DNA of 64,000 nucleotides from Paracoccus onubensis (GCF_003591515.1 NZ_QZCG01000016.1:47904-111903); one strand, 5' to 3'; shown: positions 37,739 through 46,741, numbered from the stretch's first letter. Program-made: numbers and translations. Notes: generated by a model from the sequence alone, not told the origin.

Positions 37739-38302
37739 TCAGGCCCGCTCGCTATATTCGAACAATTCGGTATTAACGACGATATCTTCTTCCTGTCCGA
37801 TGAATGGCGGCACCATCACGCGCACGCCGTTATCCAGAACGGCCGGTTTGTAGCTGTTTGCCGCCGTCTGGCCCTTCACGACCGGCTCGGTCTCGACAAC
37901 CTTGCAGACCACCTTCTGAGGCAGCGCGACAGAAAGCGCCTCATCGCCGTAATATTCGATCGTCGCGGTCATCCCGTCCTGCAGGAAAGGACGGCGTTCG
38001 CCCAGCAGATCGGCATCCAGTTCGGTCTGCTCGAATGTTTCGCTGTCCATGAAGACCAGCTTGCCATCGGATTCATACAGGAATTGCTGATCTTTCTGGT
38101 CAAGACGGACACGCTCGACCTTGTCTTCGCTGCGGAAGCGTTCGTTCAGCTTGCGACCGTCACGCAGATTCTTCAGCTCCACCTGGGCAAATGCCCCGCC
38201 CTTGCCGGGCTTGACATGGTTGACCTTGACAGCGGCCCACAGGCCCCCGTCATGTTCCAGCACATTACCGGGCCGGATTTCATTGCCGTTGATTTTGGGC
38301 AT
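37739..38302 (-). CDS. efp: Elongation factor P
   Basis: A 187-residue EF-P, beginning MPKINGNEIRPGNVLEHDGG. The domain I loop reads NHVKPGKGGAF, placing Lys at the position modified in other bacteria. The modification route here is not evident: no epmA or ymfI-like gene is in the window. EF-P relieves ribosome stalling at polyproline. ATG 38302 with AAGAG 8 bases upstream is preferred to the in-frame GTG two codons earlier. Confidence 0.97.
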   Translation of the reverse strand: MPKINGNEIRPGNVLEHDGGLWAAVKVNHVKPGKGGAFAQVELKNLRDGRKLNERFRSEDKVERVRLDQKDQQFLYESDGKLVFMDSETFEQTELDADLLGERRPFLQDGMTATIEYYGDEALSVALPQKVVCKVVETEPVVKGQTAANSYKPAVLDNGVRVMVPPFIGQEEDIVVNTELFEYSERA

Positions 38303-38653
38303 CTTCACACTCTTGGACAGGTTTAAGGGAATTTTCGTTCAAGGATTGAACGACATTGCGGGGCACCTATATCGACACAGTCCGGTTCAGACAACCGAAA
38401 CAAAGACGAGCGAATGTCAAGGCGTTTCTTGGAAGCTGCGGGAAATCCATCTCCTGCAGGAAATCGCCAGAAAAGCGCATTTTCTTGCGAGTTGCATGTA
38501 GTGCATGGCAGATATGTGCTAAGAGGAATATCGAATCGACAACATAACCTTTAAGTAAACCTTACCGTCCGACTAGCGGAAAAGACAATATTGGCCTGCG
38601 CCGGGCTGACTTCGTATGTCGTGGCGAATGTGCCTTAGAAACGGAAAGATGTT
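38303..38653. other. Intergenic region between efp and the DUF6280-like gene
   Basis: About 350 bp of divergent promoter region, A/T-richer at 38480-38580. No open frame of note and no hairpin with a U-tract. It presumably carries the promoters of efp (minus) and the small gene at 38654 (plus). Confidence 0.6.
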
Positions 38654-38977
38654 ATGCGCGACTTAGTAGATGGCTCCGCGTTCAATTTCGAACAAGGTCA
38701 GCGTGCCCGCAAACTGTTTGCGGCCGTAGTGCTGGCGGCATTGGATGATGCGATTGCTGACGACAAGAAATATGGTAACGGTCCCGAGCAGATTGCACGC
38801 TGGGCACGTTCGCGTGATGGCCGTGAAGTACTTAGCTGTGCCGGTATCGACCCGAATGAAAGGGTCGTGAAGGGGCTGATGGAATTTGTCTCCAAAGGCG
38901 TGCGTACTTCTGTCGCACTGTCGCGAGAGGAAAGCGAGCGCCGGATGGCGGCCGAAGCAGAGGCGGAAGCAGCCTGA
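38654..38977 (+). CDS. Small conserved protein, DUF6280-like
   Basis: 107 residues, soluble, helical, opening MRDLVDGSAFNFEQGQRARK and ending in an Ala/Glu-rich tail. I recognise the sequence as a small protein conserved across Rhodobacterales, probably the DUF6280 family; function unknown. GGAAAG precedes the ATG. The gene is monocistronic, between a long upstream region and a strong terminator, which suggests its own regulated expression. Confidence 0.75.
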   Translation: MRDLVDGSAFNFEQGQRARKLFAAVVLAALDDAIADDKKYGNGPEQIARWARSRDGREVLSCAGIDPNERVVKGLMEFVSKGVRTSVALSREESERRMAAEAEAEAA

Positions 38978-39000
38978 ATTTTTCACTGTTCCCGTTATGA

Positions 39001-39030
39001 AAAAGGGCCGCCCCAAGGGCGGCCTTTTTC
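39001..39030. terminator. Bidirectional terminator (DUF6280-like gene / ilvD)
   Basis: GGCCGCCC pairs with GGGCGGCC around CAA (39006-39024), flanked by an A run on the left and TTTTT on the right. It can stop transcripts in both directions between convergent genes. Confidence 0.92.
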
Positions 39031-39121
39031 TTTTGGCGTTTTCTGCAAATCCCGTGCAACGGCACCAAACCAGAGCATCATCGCGCAGCGTTTTCAATGG
39101 CGCGCACGGAACGTGCCCGGC

Positions 39122-40960
39122 TTACTCGGGAATGACCCGAACTGCCCCTTTCGCCGCGCTGGTGGTCATTGCGGCATAGGCCCGCAACGCGGATGAAACC
39201 TTGCGTTGGCGTGGCTTGGCAGGCTTCCAGCCTTCGGCCTCGCGGATCTCGCGGCGGCGCGCAAGCTCGGCATCATCCACGGCCAGTTCGATCACCCGGT
39301 TCGGGATATCGATGCGGATCAGATCACCATGCTCGACCAGGCCGATCGTGCCCCCCTCGGCCGCTTCGGGCGAGACATGGCCGATGGACAATCCCGAGGA
39401 GCCGCCCGAGAAACGGCCATCCGTCACCAGAGCACAGACCTTGCCCAGACCCTTGGATTTCAGATAGCTGGTCGGATACAGCATTTCCTGCATACCGGGC
39501 CCGCCGCGCGGGCCTTCGTAGCGGATCAGCACGACCTCTCCCGGTTTGACCTTGCCGGTCAGGATACCGGAAACGGCATCATCCTGGCTTTCGAAGAGAT
39601 GTGCCGGACCTTCGAATTTCAGGATCGATTCATCGACGCCCGCTGTTTTGACGATACAGCCATCCTCGGCCAGATTGCCGTACAGTACCGCAAGCCCGCC
39701 ATCCTTCGAGAAAGCATGCTCGGCATCGCGGATCACCCCCGCCTCGCGGTCCAGATCGACGGTATCGTAGCGCCGGTCCTGCGAAAACGCGACCTGTGTC
39801 GGAACGCCACCCGGCGCGGCGCGGTAGAAATCATGGACCGTTGCGGAATCGGTGCGGGCGACGTCCCAGCGGTCCAACGCCTGCGCGAGCGTTCCCGCAT
39901 GGATATTGTTGACCGAGGTGTCCAGCAAACCGGCACGATCAAGTTCGCCAAGGATTGCCATGATACCGCCTGCGCGGTGGACATCCTCCATATGCACATC
40001 GGATTTGGCCGGCGCGACCTTGCACAGCACCGGAACCTTGCGCGACAGCTTGTCAATATCAGCCATGGTGAAATCGACCTCGCCTTCATGCGCGGCCGCC
40101 AGCAGATGCAGCACGGTATTGGTCGAACCGCCCATGGCGACATCCAGCGTCATGGCGTTCTTGAAGGCGGCGAAACTGGCAACCGAACGCGGCAGCACGC
40201 TGGCATCATCGCCTTCGTAATAACGGCGGGCAAGATCGACGATCAGATGCCCGGCCTCGACGAACAGGCGCTTGCGGTCGGCATGGGTGGCAAGCGTCGA
40301 ACCGTTTCCGGGAAGCGCCAGCCCCAAAGCCTCGGTCAGGCAATTCATCGAATTGGCGGTGAACATGCCCGAGCAGGATCCGCAGGTCGGGCAGGCAGAT
40401 CGCTCGATTGCCTGCACATCGGCGTCGGACACGCTGTCATCGGCAGCCGCAACCATCGCATCGACCAGATCGAGCGCCTTGACCTTGCCGTCCTCCAGAA
40501 CGACCTTTCCCGCCTCCATCGGGCCGCCCGAGACGAAGACCACGGGGATATTCAGCCGCATCGCCGCGTTCAGCATGCCCGGCGTGATCTTGTCGCAATT
40601 GCTGATGCAGACCATCGCATCGGCGCAATGCGCGTTCACCATATATTCAACGGAATCAGCAATGATCTCGCGCGAGGGCAGAGAGTACAGCATTCCGTCA
40701 TGCCCCATCGCGATCCCGTCATCGACCGCAATGGTGTTGAACTCCTTGGCGATACCGCCCGCCGCCTCGACCTCGCGCGCGACAAGCTGGCCCAGATCCT
40801 TCAGATGGACGTGACCGGGCACGAATTGCGTGAAACTGTTGACGATCGCGATAATCGGTTTGCCGAAATCGTCGTCCTTCACGCCTGTGGCGCGCCACAG
40901 GCCACGCGCGCCTGCCATGTTGCGGCCATGGGTCGTGGTGCGGGAACGATATGCGGGCAT
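39122..40960 (-). CDS. ilvD: Dihydroxy-acid dehydratase
   Basis: A 612-residue Fe-S enzyme of valine, isoleucine and pantothenate synthesis that converts 2,3-dihydroxy-acids to 2-keto acids. Cluster and metal ligand motifs are present: Cys122 in CISNCDKITPG, with the Asp81/Lys124 region, and Cys193/Cys196 in CPTCGSCSGMF. The late motif GRFSGGSSGLSIGHVSPEA is also present. Length matches the 610-620 residue IlvD class. It is convergent with the small gene upstream in coordinates and followed by the SMR gene region on the same strand at its 5' side. Confidence 0.98.
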   Translation of the reverse strand: MPAYRSRTTTHGRNMAGARGLWRATGVKDDDFGKPIIAIVNSFTQFVPGHVHLKDLGQLVAREVEAAGGIAKEFNTIAVDDGIAMGHDGMLYSLPSREIIADSVEYMVNAHCADAMVCISNCDKITPGMLNAAMRLNIPVVFVSGGPMEAGKVVLEDGKVKALDLVDAMVAAADDSVSDADVQAIERSACPTCGSCSGMFTANSMNCLTEALGLALPGNGSTLATHADRKRLFVEAGHLIVDLARRYYEGDDASVLPRSVASFAAFKNAMTLDVAMGGSTNTVLHLLAAAHEGEVDFTMADIDKLSRKVPVLCKVAPAKSDVHMEDVHRAGGIMAILGELDRAGLLDTSVNNIHAGTLAQALDRWDVARTDSATVHDFYRAAPGGVPTQVAFSQDRRYDTVDLDREAGVIRDAEHAFSKDGGLAVLYGNLAEDGCIVKTAGVDESILKFEGPAHLFESQDDAVSGILTGKVKPGEVVLIRYEGPRGGPGMQEMLYPTSYLKSKGLGKVCALVTDGRFSGGSSGLSIGHVSPEAAEGGTIGLVEHGDLIRIDIPNRVIELAVDDAELARRREIREAEGWKPAKPRQRKVSSALRAYAAMTTSAAKGAVRVIPE

Positions 40961-41078
40961 GGCTGATCTCCTTTAGCTGGCGACATTCTTTAGCACCCCT
41001 TTTCACGGAAGGAAATTGCCTGAAATGCGTTCACAGAGATGTTTTCTGACGTTCTGCAACAGAATAGCGCAATGCCGG

Positions 41079-41393
41079 TCAGGATGCGATTTTCATCGTC
41101 ATGATACCGGCAACGATCAATCCCGCCGCAAGAAGGCGCAGCGGCGTGACCGGATCGCCCATCAAGATGATGCCGAGAATGAAGCTGCCGACCGCCCCGA
41201 TTCCGGTCCAGACCATATAGGCGGTGCCAAGGGGAAGCTCGCGCATGGCGACGGCCAGCAGCCAGAATGACGCGACCATGCCCACCAGCATGACGATTGT
41301 GGGCCAGGGTTTCGTGAAACCATCGGATTGTTTCATCGCCGTGGCCCAGACGATTTCAAGCAGGCCGGCGATGGTCAGAGTTATCCAGGGCAT
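41079..41393 (-). CDS. gdx: SMR transporter, SugE/Gdx guanidinium exporter type
   Basis: A 104-residue inner-membrane protein with four hydrophobic helices. The essential SMR glutamate is Glu13, in the Gdx-like helix 1 AGLLEIVWATAMK, and WTGIGAVGSFILGI in helix 3 is also Gdx-like. Gdx proteins exchange guanidinium for protons as dual-topology dimers. The assignment to the guanidinium rather than the polyaromatic-cation branch is strongly supported by the guanidine-II riboswitch 20 bases upstream. ATG 41393 has GAGG (41406-41403) before it. The frame stays open far upstream on the same strand, but that part overlaps fabI in the wrong frame and is not coding. Confidence 0.92.
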   Translation of the reverse strand: MPWITLTIAGLLEIVWATAMKQSDGFTKPWPTIVMLVGMVASFWLLAVAMRELPLGTAYMVWTGIGAVGSFILGIILMGDPVTPLRLLAAGLIVAGIMTMKIAS

Positions 41394-41414
41394 GGAAGAA
41401 AGCCTCGAAGACAA

Positions 41415-41464
41415 GGGCCGGGTCGTCCCGGCGAATGCTGCCCATGATGGGGAGGTCGTCCTCG
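41415..41464 (-). promoter_or_regulatory. Guanidine-II (mini-ykkC) riboswitch
   Basis: On the minus strand two short hairpins each carry an ACGA loop: GAGG-ACGA-CCTC (41463-41452) and GCCGGG-ACGA-CCCGGC (41432-41417), with 19 bases between. Paired hairpins with ACGR loops just before the start codon of an SMR gene define the guanidine-II class. The CCTC arm of the first hairpin could alternatively pair with the GAGG ribosome binding site at 41406-41403, a plausible translational switch (inference). Confidence 0.85.
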
Positions 41465-41521
41465 TGTTCGGGAAATAATCATCAACGCCCGTCCGGTCAA
41501 GACAGGCGCCTTGCAAATCAT

Positions 41522-42349
41522 TCAGTCCCGCTTGACGGTTGCGATATCGGGCGCGTCCACCGCCTTCATGCCGACGACATGATAACCCGCATCGACGTGA
41601 TGGGTCTCGCCGGTCACCCCTGCCCCGAGATCCGACAGAAGATACAATGCCGAATTGCCGACATCCTGTTGGGTGACATTGCGGCGCAGCGGTGAATTCA
41701 ACTCGTTCCACTTCATGATATAGCGGAAATCTCCGATCCCAGAAGCGGCAAGGGTCTTGATCGGGCCGGCGGAAATCGCATTGACACGGATGCCGTCCTT
41801 GCCGAAATCCTCGGCCAGATAGCGCACGCTGGCCTCGAGTGCTGCCTTGGCGACGCCCATCACATTGTAATGCGGCATGACCCGTTCCGCGCCGTAATAG
41901 GTCAGCGTCAGCAGGCTGCCGCCATCCGGCATCATCGCCGCCGCGCGCCGGGCGACCGCAGTGAAGGAATAAACCGAGATATCCATCGTCATCAGGAAAT
42001 TGTCGCGCGTCGTTTCTGCATAACGGCCCCGCAACTGTTCCTTGTCCGAAAAACCGATTGCATGAACCAGGAAATCCAGCCCACCCCACTCCGTGTTCAG
42101 ACCGTCGAAAAGCGCGTCGATCGACGCGCCGTCGCCAACATCGCAAGGCAGGACCAGCTTCGATCCCAGTTGCGCCGCCAGCGGGTCGACCCGTTTTTTC
42201 AGGGCTTCTCCCTGATACGAGAAGGCCAGCTCTGCTCCTGCGTTCGACAGCGCCTGGGCAATCCCCCATGCGATTGATTTATCATTGGCCAAACCCATGA
42301 TGAGGCCACGTTTCCCGGCCATCAGCCCGCCTGCATGTTCACTTGACAT
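41522..42349 (-). CDS. fabI: Enoyl-[acyl-carrier-protein] reductase (NADH)
   Basis: A 275-residue SDR-fold enzyme that performs the last reduction of each fatty acid elongation cycle. The nucleotide motif GLANDKSIAWGIA is near residues 19-31. Catalytic residues Tyr151 and Tyr161 (YYGAERVMPHYNVMG) and Lys168 align with Tyr146, Tyr156 and Lys163 of E. coli FabI. ATG 42349 has GAGGGA upstream; Met10 is an alternative start. It is divergent from pdxH across 78 bp. Confidence 0.96.
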   Translation of the reverse strand: MSSEHAGGLMAGKRGLIMGLANDKSIAWGIAQALSNAGAELAFSYQGEALKKRVDPLAAQLGSKLVLPCDVGDGASIDALFDGLNTEWGGLDFLVHAIGFSDKEQLRGRYAETTRDNFLMTMDISVYSFTAVARRAAAMMPDGGSLLTLTYYGAERVMPHYNVMGVAKAALEASVRYLAEDFGKDGIRVNAISAGPIKTLAASGIGDFRYIMKWNELNSPLRRNVTQQDVGNSALYLLSDLGAGVTGETHHVDAGYHVVGMKAVDAPDIATVKRD

Positions 42350-42427
42350 GAGGTGTCCCTCGCGGTTTCAAATTGCCTTCCGTGCTTAGGCCAAAGGTCT
42401 TGAAGCATCAAGCACAAGGAGACAGGG

Positions 42428-43039
42428 ATGGCAGATCGTGAGGGAATATTCGCCGGGGATGACCCGTTTGCAATAGCCAGAAGCTGGCTGGCCGAGGCGG
42501 AAACCAGCGAGCCGAATGACCATACCGCCATGGCTCTTGCCACTGTCGATGGCGACGGGATGCCCGATACCCGCATGGTTTTGCTGAAGGATATCGACGG
42601 CAACGGGCTGGATGGCTCATTCGTTTTCTACACGAATTACGAAAGCGCCAAAGGGGCACAGATCACCGCCACAGGCAAAGCGGCCTTCGTGATTCACTGG
42701 AAATCCCTTCGCCGGCAGATCCGGGTCAGGGGGACGGTGACACGGGAAGACGGCGAACAGGCTGATGCCTATTACGCAAGCCGTGCCCTGCAAAGCAGGC
42801 TTGGCGCATGGGCCTCGAAACAGTCGCACCCGCTGGAAAGCCGGGCCGCGTTGGTGGCCGCCGCCGCGAAACAGGGGGTGATCCACGGCACCAATCCCCG
42901 GCGCCCGCCCTTCTGGGGCGGCTTTCGCATTACCCCCGTCCAGATGGAATTCTGGGCCGATGGGGCGTTCCGCCTGCATGACCGTTTTCGCTGGGACAAG
43001 CAGGAAACCGCTTGGTCCGTCACCCGTCTTTCGCCATGA
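42428..43039 (+). CDS. pdxH: Pyridoxamine 5'-phosphate oxidase
   Basis: A 203-residue FMN enzyme that forms pyridoxal phosphate. The FMN-binding RMVLLKDIDGNG and YASRALQSRLGAWASKQS segments and the characteristic C-terminus (RFRWDK...TRLSP) are present. Starts 7 bases after AAGGAGA. It is divergent from fabI. No other vitamin B6 genes are nearby. Confidence 0.96.
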   Translation: MADREGIFAGDDPFAIARSWLAEAETSEPNDHTAMALATVDGDGMPDTRMVLLKDIDGNGLDGSFVFYTNYESAKGAQITATGKAAFVIHWKSLRRQIRVRGTVTREDGEQADAYYASRALQSRLGAWASKQSHPLESRAALVAAAAKQGVIHGTNPRRPPFWGGFRITPVQMEFWADGAFRLHDRFRWDKQETAWSVTRLSP

Positions 43040-43246
43040 CCTTGACCCGTTCCATCCGAGAGTGAAGTATGACATTCACATGATCCGCCGCTTGTTTCGC
43101 AAGTTTGGCGCATTTTTAGTGTGCGGCGATATCTGGAAATTTCACCGTGGTTACGTGAGTATTATTGGAGTTGCGTACAACTATAGGGCGTGCAACAATC
43201 CTGCTCAAGTTGCGGACATGGTGCAAGAGCGGACACGAAGCAAGAG

Positions 43247-43852
43247 ATGAACACACAAGAAGAAGACGTCATTACTGTCTCCGGTCTGGTCAAATGGTTT
43301 GATCAATCAAAGGGTTATGGATTTATCGTCAACAATACCGGCGGTACGGACATCCTGCTCCATGCAAATGTGCTTCGAAATTTCGGGCGCAGTTCCGTTG
43401 CGGATCAATCCCGCATCGTTGTCCGGATTCAATCGACAGAGCGTGGCCTCCAGGCGATCGAGATTGTCGAGATCACCCCCCCCGAGGGCGACGGCACTCC
43501 ACCGATCGAAGACCTTGACGCCGACATCATCGCACAGCTCGATTCGCTTCCATTGCAACCCGCCCGGGTCAAATGGTTCGACAAGGCGAAGGGTTTCGGC
43601 TTTGCGAATATCTTTGGTCATTCCGACGATGTCTTTGTCCATATTGAGGTTCTGCGCCATTCGGGTTTCTCGGACCTCCTGCTTGGAGAGGCAATCGGGC
43701 TGCGTGTGGTCGAAGGTCCGCGCGGGCTCATGGCTGCCCAGGTGACAAGCTGGGACAAGGCTTTGCAACCCGCCAATGTCGAAGTCTTTCCCCAGAGGAC
43801 AAAACCGAGTGACAGCCTGAGAGATTGGGTTCTCTCGCGTGCTGCCGAATAG
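43247..43852 (+). CDS. Cold-shock protein with two CSD domains
   Basis: A 201-residue protein with two cold-shock domains. Domain 1 is at about 9-75, with RNP1 KGYGFIV and RNP2 TDILLHA. Domain 2 is at about 103-170, with RNP1 KGFGFAN and RNP2 DDVFVHI. An acidic linker joins them and a short tail follows. It binds single-stranded RNA/DNA, presumably as an RNA chaperone. ATG 43247 is chosen because the domain begins shortly after it; the frame is open to 43190. The stop codon lies inside the start of the DUF192 gene (14-base overlap), so the two are coupled. A 207-bp A/T-rich leader precedes it, as often for cold-shock genes. Confidence 0.92.
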   Translation: MNTQEEDVITVSGLVKWFDQSKGYGFIVNNTGGTDILLHANVLRNFGRSSVADQSRIVVRIQSTERGLQAIEIVEITPPEGDGTPPIEDLDADIIAQLDSLPLQPARVKWFDKAKGFGFANIFGHSDDVFVHIEVLRHSGFSDLLLGEAIGLRVVEGPRGLMAAQVTSWDKALQPANVEVFPQRTKPSDSLRDWVLSRAAE

Positions 43853-44357
43853 ACTTGCCGCATTATTCCTGTGGTCTGCGTTAACCGCCATCCCGGCGGT
43901 TATGGCCAACGCTGCCCCAGAATCCGAATTCGAATGCACGCAGGATCAGGTCGCATTTCGGACTGATGACGATACGGTCACTTTCCGGATCGAAATCGCC
44001 GACACTCCGGCGTTGCGTGAAAAGGGCCTGATGTTTCGGGAACAACTGCCGGAAAAAAGCGGTATGCTGTTCGTCTACGAAAATCCACGCCCGGTTTCAT
44101 TCTGGATGCGGAATACGCTGATCCCCCTGGACATGATCTTCATGGACCAGTCCGGAGTCATTCGGCACATCCACCCCGAGGCACGGCCCCATGACGAAAC
44201 CGCGATCCCCGGAGCCGCAGCGGATGACCCCGATCCCAACCGGCAATTCATCCTCGAGATAGGCGGGGGCGAAGCCGCCCGGCTTGGCCTTGAGGTCGGG
44301 CAGGCCATGGCATCTCTTGTGATCGATCAGGCACAAGCTGCTTGGCCTTGCGGTTAG
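43839..44357 (+). CDS. DUF192 family exported protein
   Basis: 172 residues. The signal peptide covers residues 1-25 (VMANA cleavage region) and a DUF192 domain follows, with the typical motifs TPALREKGLMFRE, MLFVYENPRPVSFWMRNTLIPLDMIF and a C-terminal GGEAARLGLEVG. The start codon is GTG 43839, within the preceding gene. The family is small, periplasmic or lipoprotein-like and of unknown function. The coupling to a double-CSD gene appears conserved in related bacteria as far as I recall. Confidence 0.9.
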   Translation: MLPNRLAALFLWSALTAIPAVMANAAPESEFECTQDQVAFRTDDDTVTFRIEIADTPALREKGLMFREQLPEKSGMLFVYENPRPVSFWMRNTLIPLDMIFMDQSGVIRHIHPEARPHDETAIPGAAADDPDPNRQFILEIGGGEAARLGLEVGQAMASLVIDQAQAAWPCG

Positions 44358-44541
44358 CGGATTGCGAACATCCGCGATCCGTGGCGGTTTGGGACAAGGT
44401 GAAATACCCGCCCATTTCCGGCATCCGGAAACCGGCGCAAACAGCATTGCGCCACCGGAAAAAACCCCCCGCATTTTACCGCGAAATCACCGCAGTATGG
44501 CTCTTCCCCCCGCCCAAGGAATAAGATACAAGCCTCCGCAT

Positions 44542-44618
<77 letters not shown>

Positions 44619-44754
44619 TTTCCTGACCGGACATCGTCATTCCTCGCTATTTGGCGAAGGACCGACATACCGGCACCAATGCTGCCAGCCGTCATTTGAC
44701 ATAATCTCTGCATCTTGATTATTTGCGCTATAAAATCAGCAAGATGACGAAAGC

Positions 44755-45798
44755 ATGACGAAGAACGTATATCTCCATATTGGTCATTTCAAAACCGGCA
44801 CCACGGCGCTGCAGACATATCTTTATGGAAATCGTAAAAGATTAACACATTACAACTTCGCCTATCCGTTGATTACCCGACCGCCGGAAACCGTAAAGCA
44901 GCTTATATTGAGAAGAGGTGTTACGCATATCAACCATGCGGATCTGTCCCTGACTCTTGCAAGAGATCACGGGCTCACCCCACCTGCGTGGTATCGATGT
45001 GATTTAGAGACGGATACCGTATATCAAAAACTTCACGAACAAATCGCAAAACATCGCGCCGATAACATCATCATATCAAGCGAAGAGTTCATTCGCATTT
45101 CTCTGGTTCCGCAGGCAGAGGACGCCATCAGCGATCTGCGCAACCGGCTAGATCGCTATAATGTCAAGATATTATTCTATATCAGGGAACCGTTTTCACT
45201 GCTCAAATCCTGGTACAATCAGATAAATAAATCCGGAAAGTCGACGCGGACCTTTCCCGGCTTCTTCATGGCAACAAGACCACAATTTCTTGCACAATTA
45301 CGCATTCACGAAAGATTTGCGAAGATCTTCGGAGAAGAAAACCTGAAAGTTCTGACTTACAAACATTCTGGCAGCGATCATATCCGCGAATTCCTTTCCA
45401 CCATCGACTGTAAGATGCCATGTGGCGATGCCGAAAAAATCGTGAATAAATCCAGCAATCCTCGCGAGGTAGAATCAACAAGACTCGAAGGCATTGCCGC
45501 AACCGGAAGAAGCGAATTAACCGTCACCACCCCCCCATCGCTTGCCAAAATAGCGACCCGGATCGAAAACATAAACCGCCAATATTCGAAACTGGAAAGA
45601 ATAACCGATATACTCACGCCAAGCCGTTTGACCTGCGAGAACTTGTTTTCGCATTATGCCGAGCTGCTTTCCTACGATGCACCCGATCGCGTACCCAACC
45701 CACAGGAAAAAGACAATCTGATCAGGTTTTCCAGAGATGCGGAAGATTCATCTCCGCAGCTTGCCAGGACTCTCCGAGGCGCTGCACGATATTGCTGA
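44755..45798 (+). CDS. Sulfotransferase-like protein, probably acquired
   Basis: 347 residues. The N-terminus VYLHIGHFKTGTTALQTYL carries a P-loop-like KTGTTALQ that matches the 5'-phosphosulfate-binding loop of PAPS-dependent sulfotransferases. The segment VKILFYIREPFSLLKSWYNQ near 135-155 fits the 3'-phosphate site (Arg before Glu/Pro, then a Ser). It presumably sulfates a glycan or other exported acceptor; the acceptor is unknown. Base composition is clearly lower in GC than neighbours, with TTA, ATA and AGA codons, and it starts just after tRNA-Pro, both suggesting transfer. No partner genes are adjacent. Confidence 0.75.
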   Translation: MTKNVYLHIGHFKTGTTALQTYLYGNRKRLTHYNFAYPLITRPPETVKQLILRRGVTHINHADLSLTLARDHGLTPPAWYRCDLETDTVYQKLHEQIAKHRADNIIISSEEFIRISLVPQAEDAISDLRNRLDRYNVKILFYIREPFSLLKSWYNQINKSGKSTRTFPGFFMATRPQFLAQLRIHERFAKIFGEENLKVLTYKHSGSDHIREFLSTIDCKMPCGDAEKIVNKSSNPREVESTRLEGIAATGRSELTVTTPPSLAKIATRIENINRQYSKLERITDILTPSRLTCENLFSHYAELLSYDAPDRVPNPQEKDNLIRFSRDAEDSSPQLARTLRGAARYC

Positions 45799-46063
45799 CG
45801 AATGATAATGTGACTCCAAATCACTGTGAGCTCCCGGTTCATTTCCGGAGAGGGGTGGAAATCGATATGCTGTGCAATGGCCTGCCATTCCAGCAATACT
45901 GCAAAGCCGATTTGCCAGCGGGCCGCTTCAACGGGCTGGTTATCCAGGTTCGATCCTGCGCAGGTAAAATCAAAATGAAGGTTATATGATGTTTGCCGAA
46001 AAAACGGTGCCGGATCAGATTCGCCCTTGACCGAAAGCGGCCCGGGGCTGTTCTCTTCTTCCT
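45799..46063. other. Intergenic region after the sulfotransferase-like gene
   Basis: About 265 bp. It contains a 40-codon plus-strand frame at 45867-45989, preceded by GAGAGGGGTGGA, which could be a tiny gene or the remnant of a longer one; I recognise nothing in it. A CTCCCGG/CCGGAG imperfect stem lies near 45828-45850 but has no U-tract. Confidence 0.4.
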
Positions 46064-46741
46064 ATGTCGGAATCTGAACCCAGCTTATTGCAGCTTCCGC
46101 CCAGAAAGCCGGGCCTGCTGGGCATGTTGCGATCGAACTTTCTGGCCGGTCTGGTCGTGGTTGCGCCGATCGGGATCACCGTCTGGCTGATCTGGACGCT
46201 GACTGGCTGGATGGATAGCTGGGTACTCCCGATGATCCCGGCCCGCTGGCGGCCCGAGCATTATATCGGCATCAATCTGCGCGGCGTCGGCGTCATCTTC
46301 TTTCTGCTTTTCACGGTGTTCATCGGCTGGACGGCAAAGGGCTGGCTTGGTCGTTCGCTCTTGCGCACCGGAGAGCGGATCGTGGCCCGGATGCCGATCA
46401 TCCGTTCCGTCTATGGCGGCATCAAGCAACTTGCCGAAACCATCCTGTCGCAGAGCGAGGCGCGGTTCGAGCACGCCTGCCTGATCGAATATCCCCGCAA
46501 GGGACTTTGGGGTCTGGGCTTCATCGCCGGCCCCGCCAAAGGCGAGATTCAGCAGCGCCATCCCGAGGATCTTATCGCCGTTTTCGTACCGACAACGCCC
46601 AACCCGACATCCGGCTTTCTTCTTTATACACCTGCCAGTGAGGTGATCATTCTGGATATGTCCATCGAGGATGCCGCAAAGCTGATCATTTCGGCGGGGC
46701 TGGTCTATCCGCCCGATACCAATCGGGACGACAATGCTTAA
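46064..46741 (+). CDS. DUF502 family membrane protein
   Basis: 225 residues with two hydrophobic segments (about 26-50 and 72-95) followed by a soluble domain. It carries the family motifs NFLAGLVVVAPIGITVWLIW, RMPIIRSVYGGIKQ and FVPTTPNPTSGFLLY. Function is unknown; the family is widespread in proteobacteria and plants. No clear ribosome binding site is seen before ATG 46064. Confidence 0.9.
   Translation: MSESEPSLLQLPPRKPGLLGMLRSNFLAGLVVVAPIGITVWLIWTLTGWMDSWVLPMIPARWRPEHYIGINLRGVGVIFFLLFTVFIGWTAKGWLGRSLLRTGERIVARMPIIRSVYGGIKQLAETILSQSEARFEHACLIEYPRKGLWGLGFIAGPAKGEIQQRHPEDLIAVFVPTTPNPTSGFLLYTPASEVIILDMSIEDAAKLIISAGLVYPPDTNRDDNA

Noticed and set aside
41079..42269. A 396-codon frame suggesting a fused SMR protein
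   Set aside because: Only the last 104 codons resemble an SMR transporter. The upstream part overlaps fabI out of frame and crosses the riboswitch, so it is not translated as one protein.
43081..43250. A 56-codon frame ending in an ATGA overlap with the double-CSD gene
   Set aside because: The overlap is suggestive, but there is no ribosome binding site at a proper distance, the sequence is A/T-rich leader-like and shows no family. I treat it as the cold-shock 5' leader.
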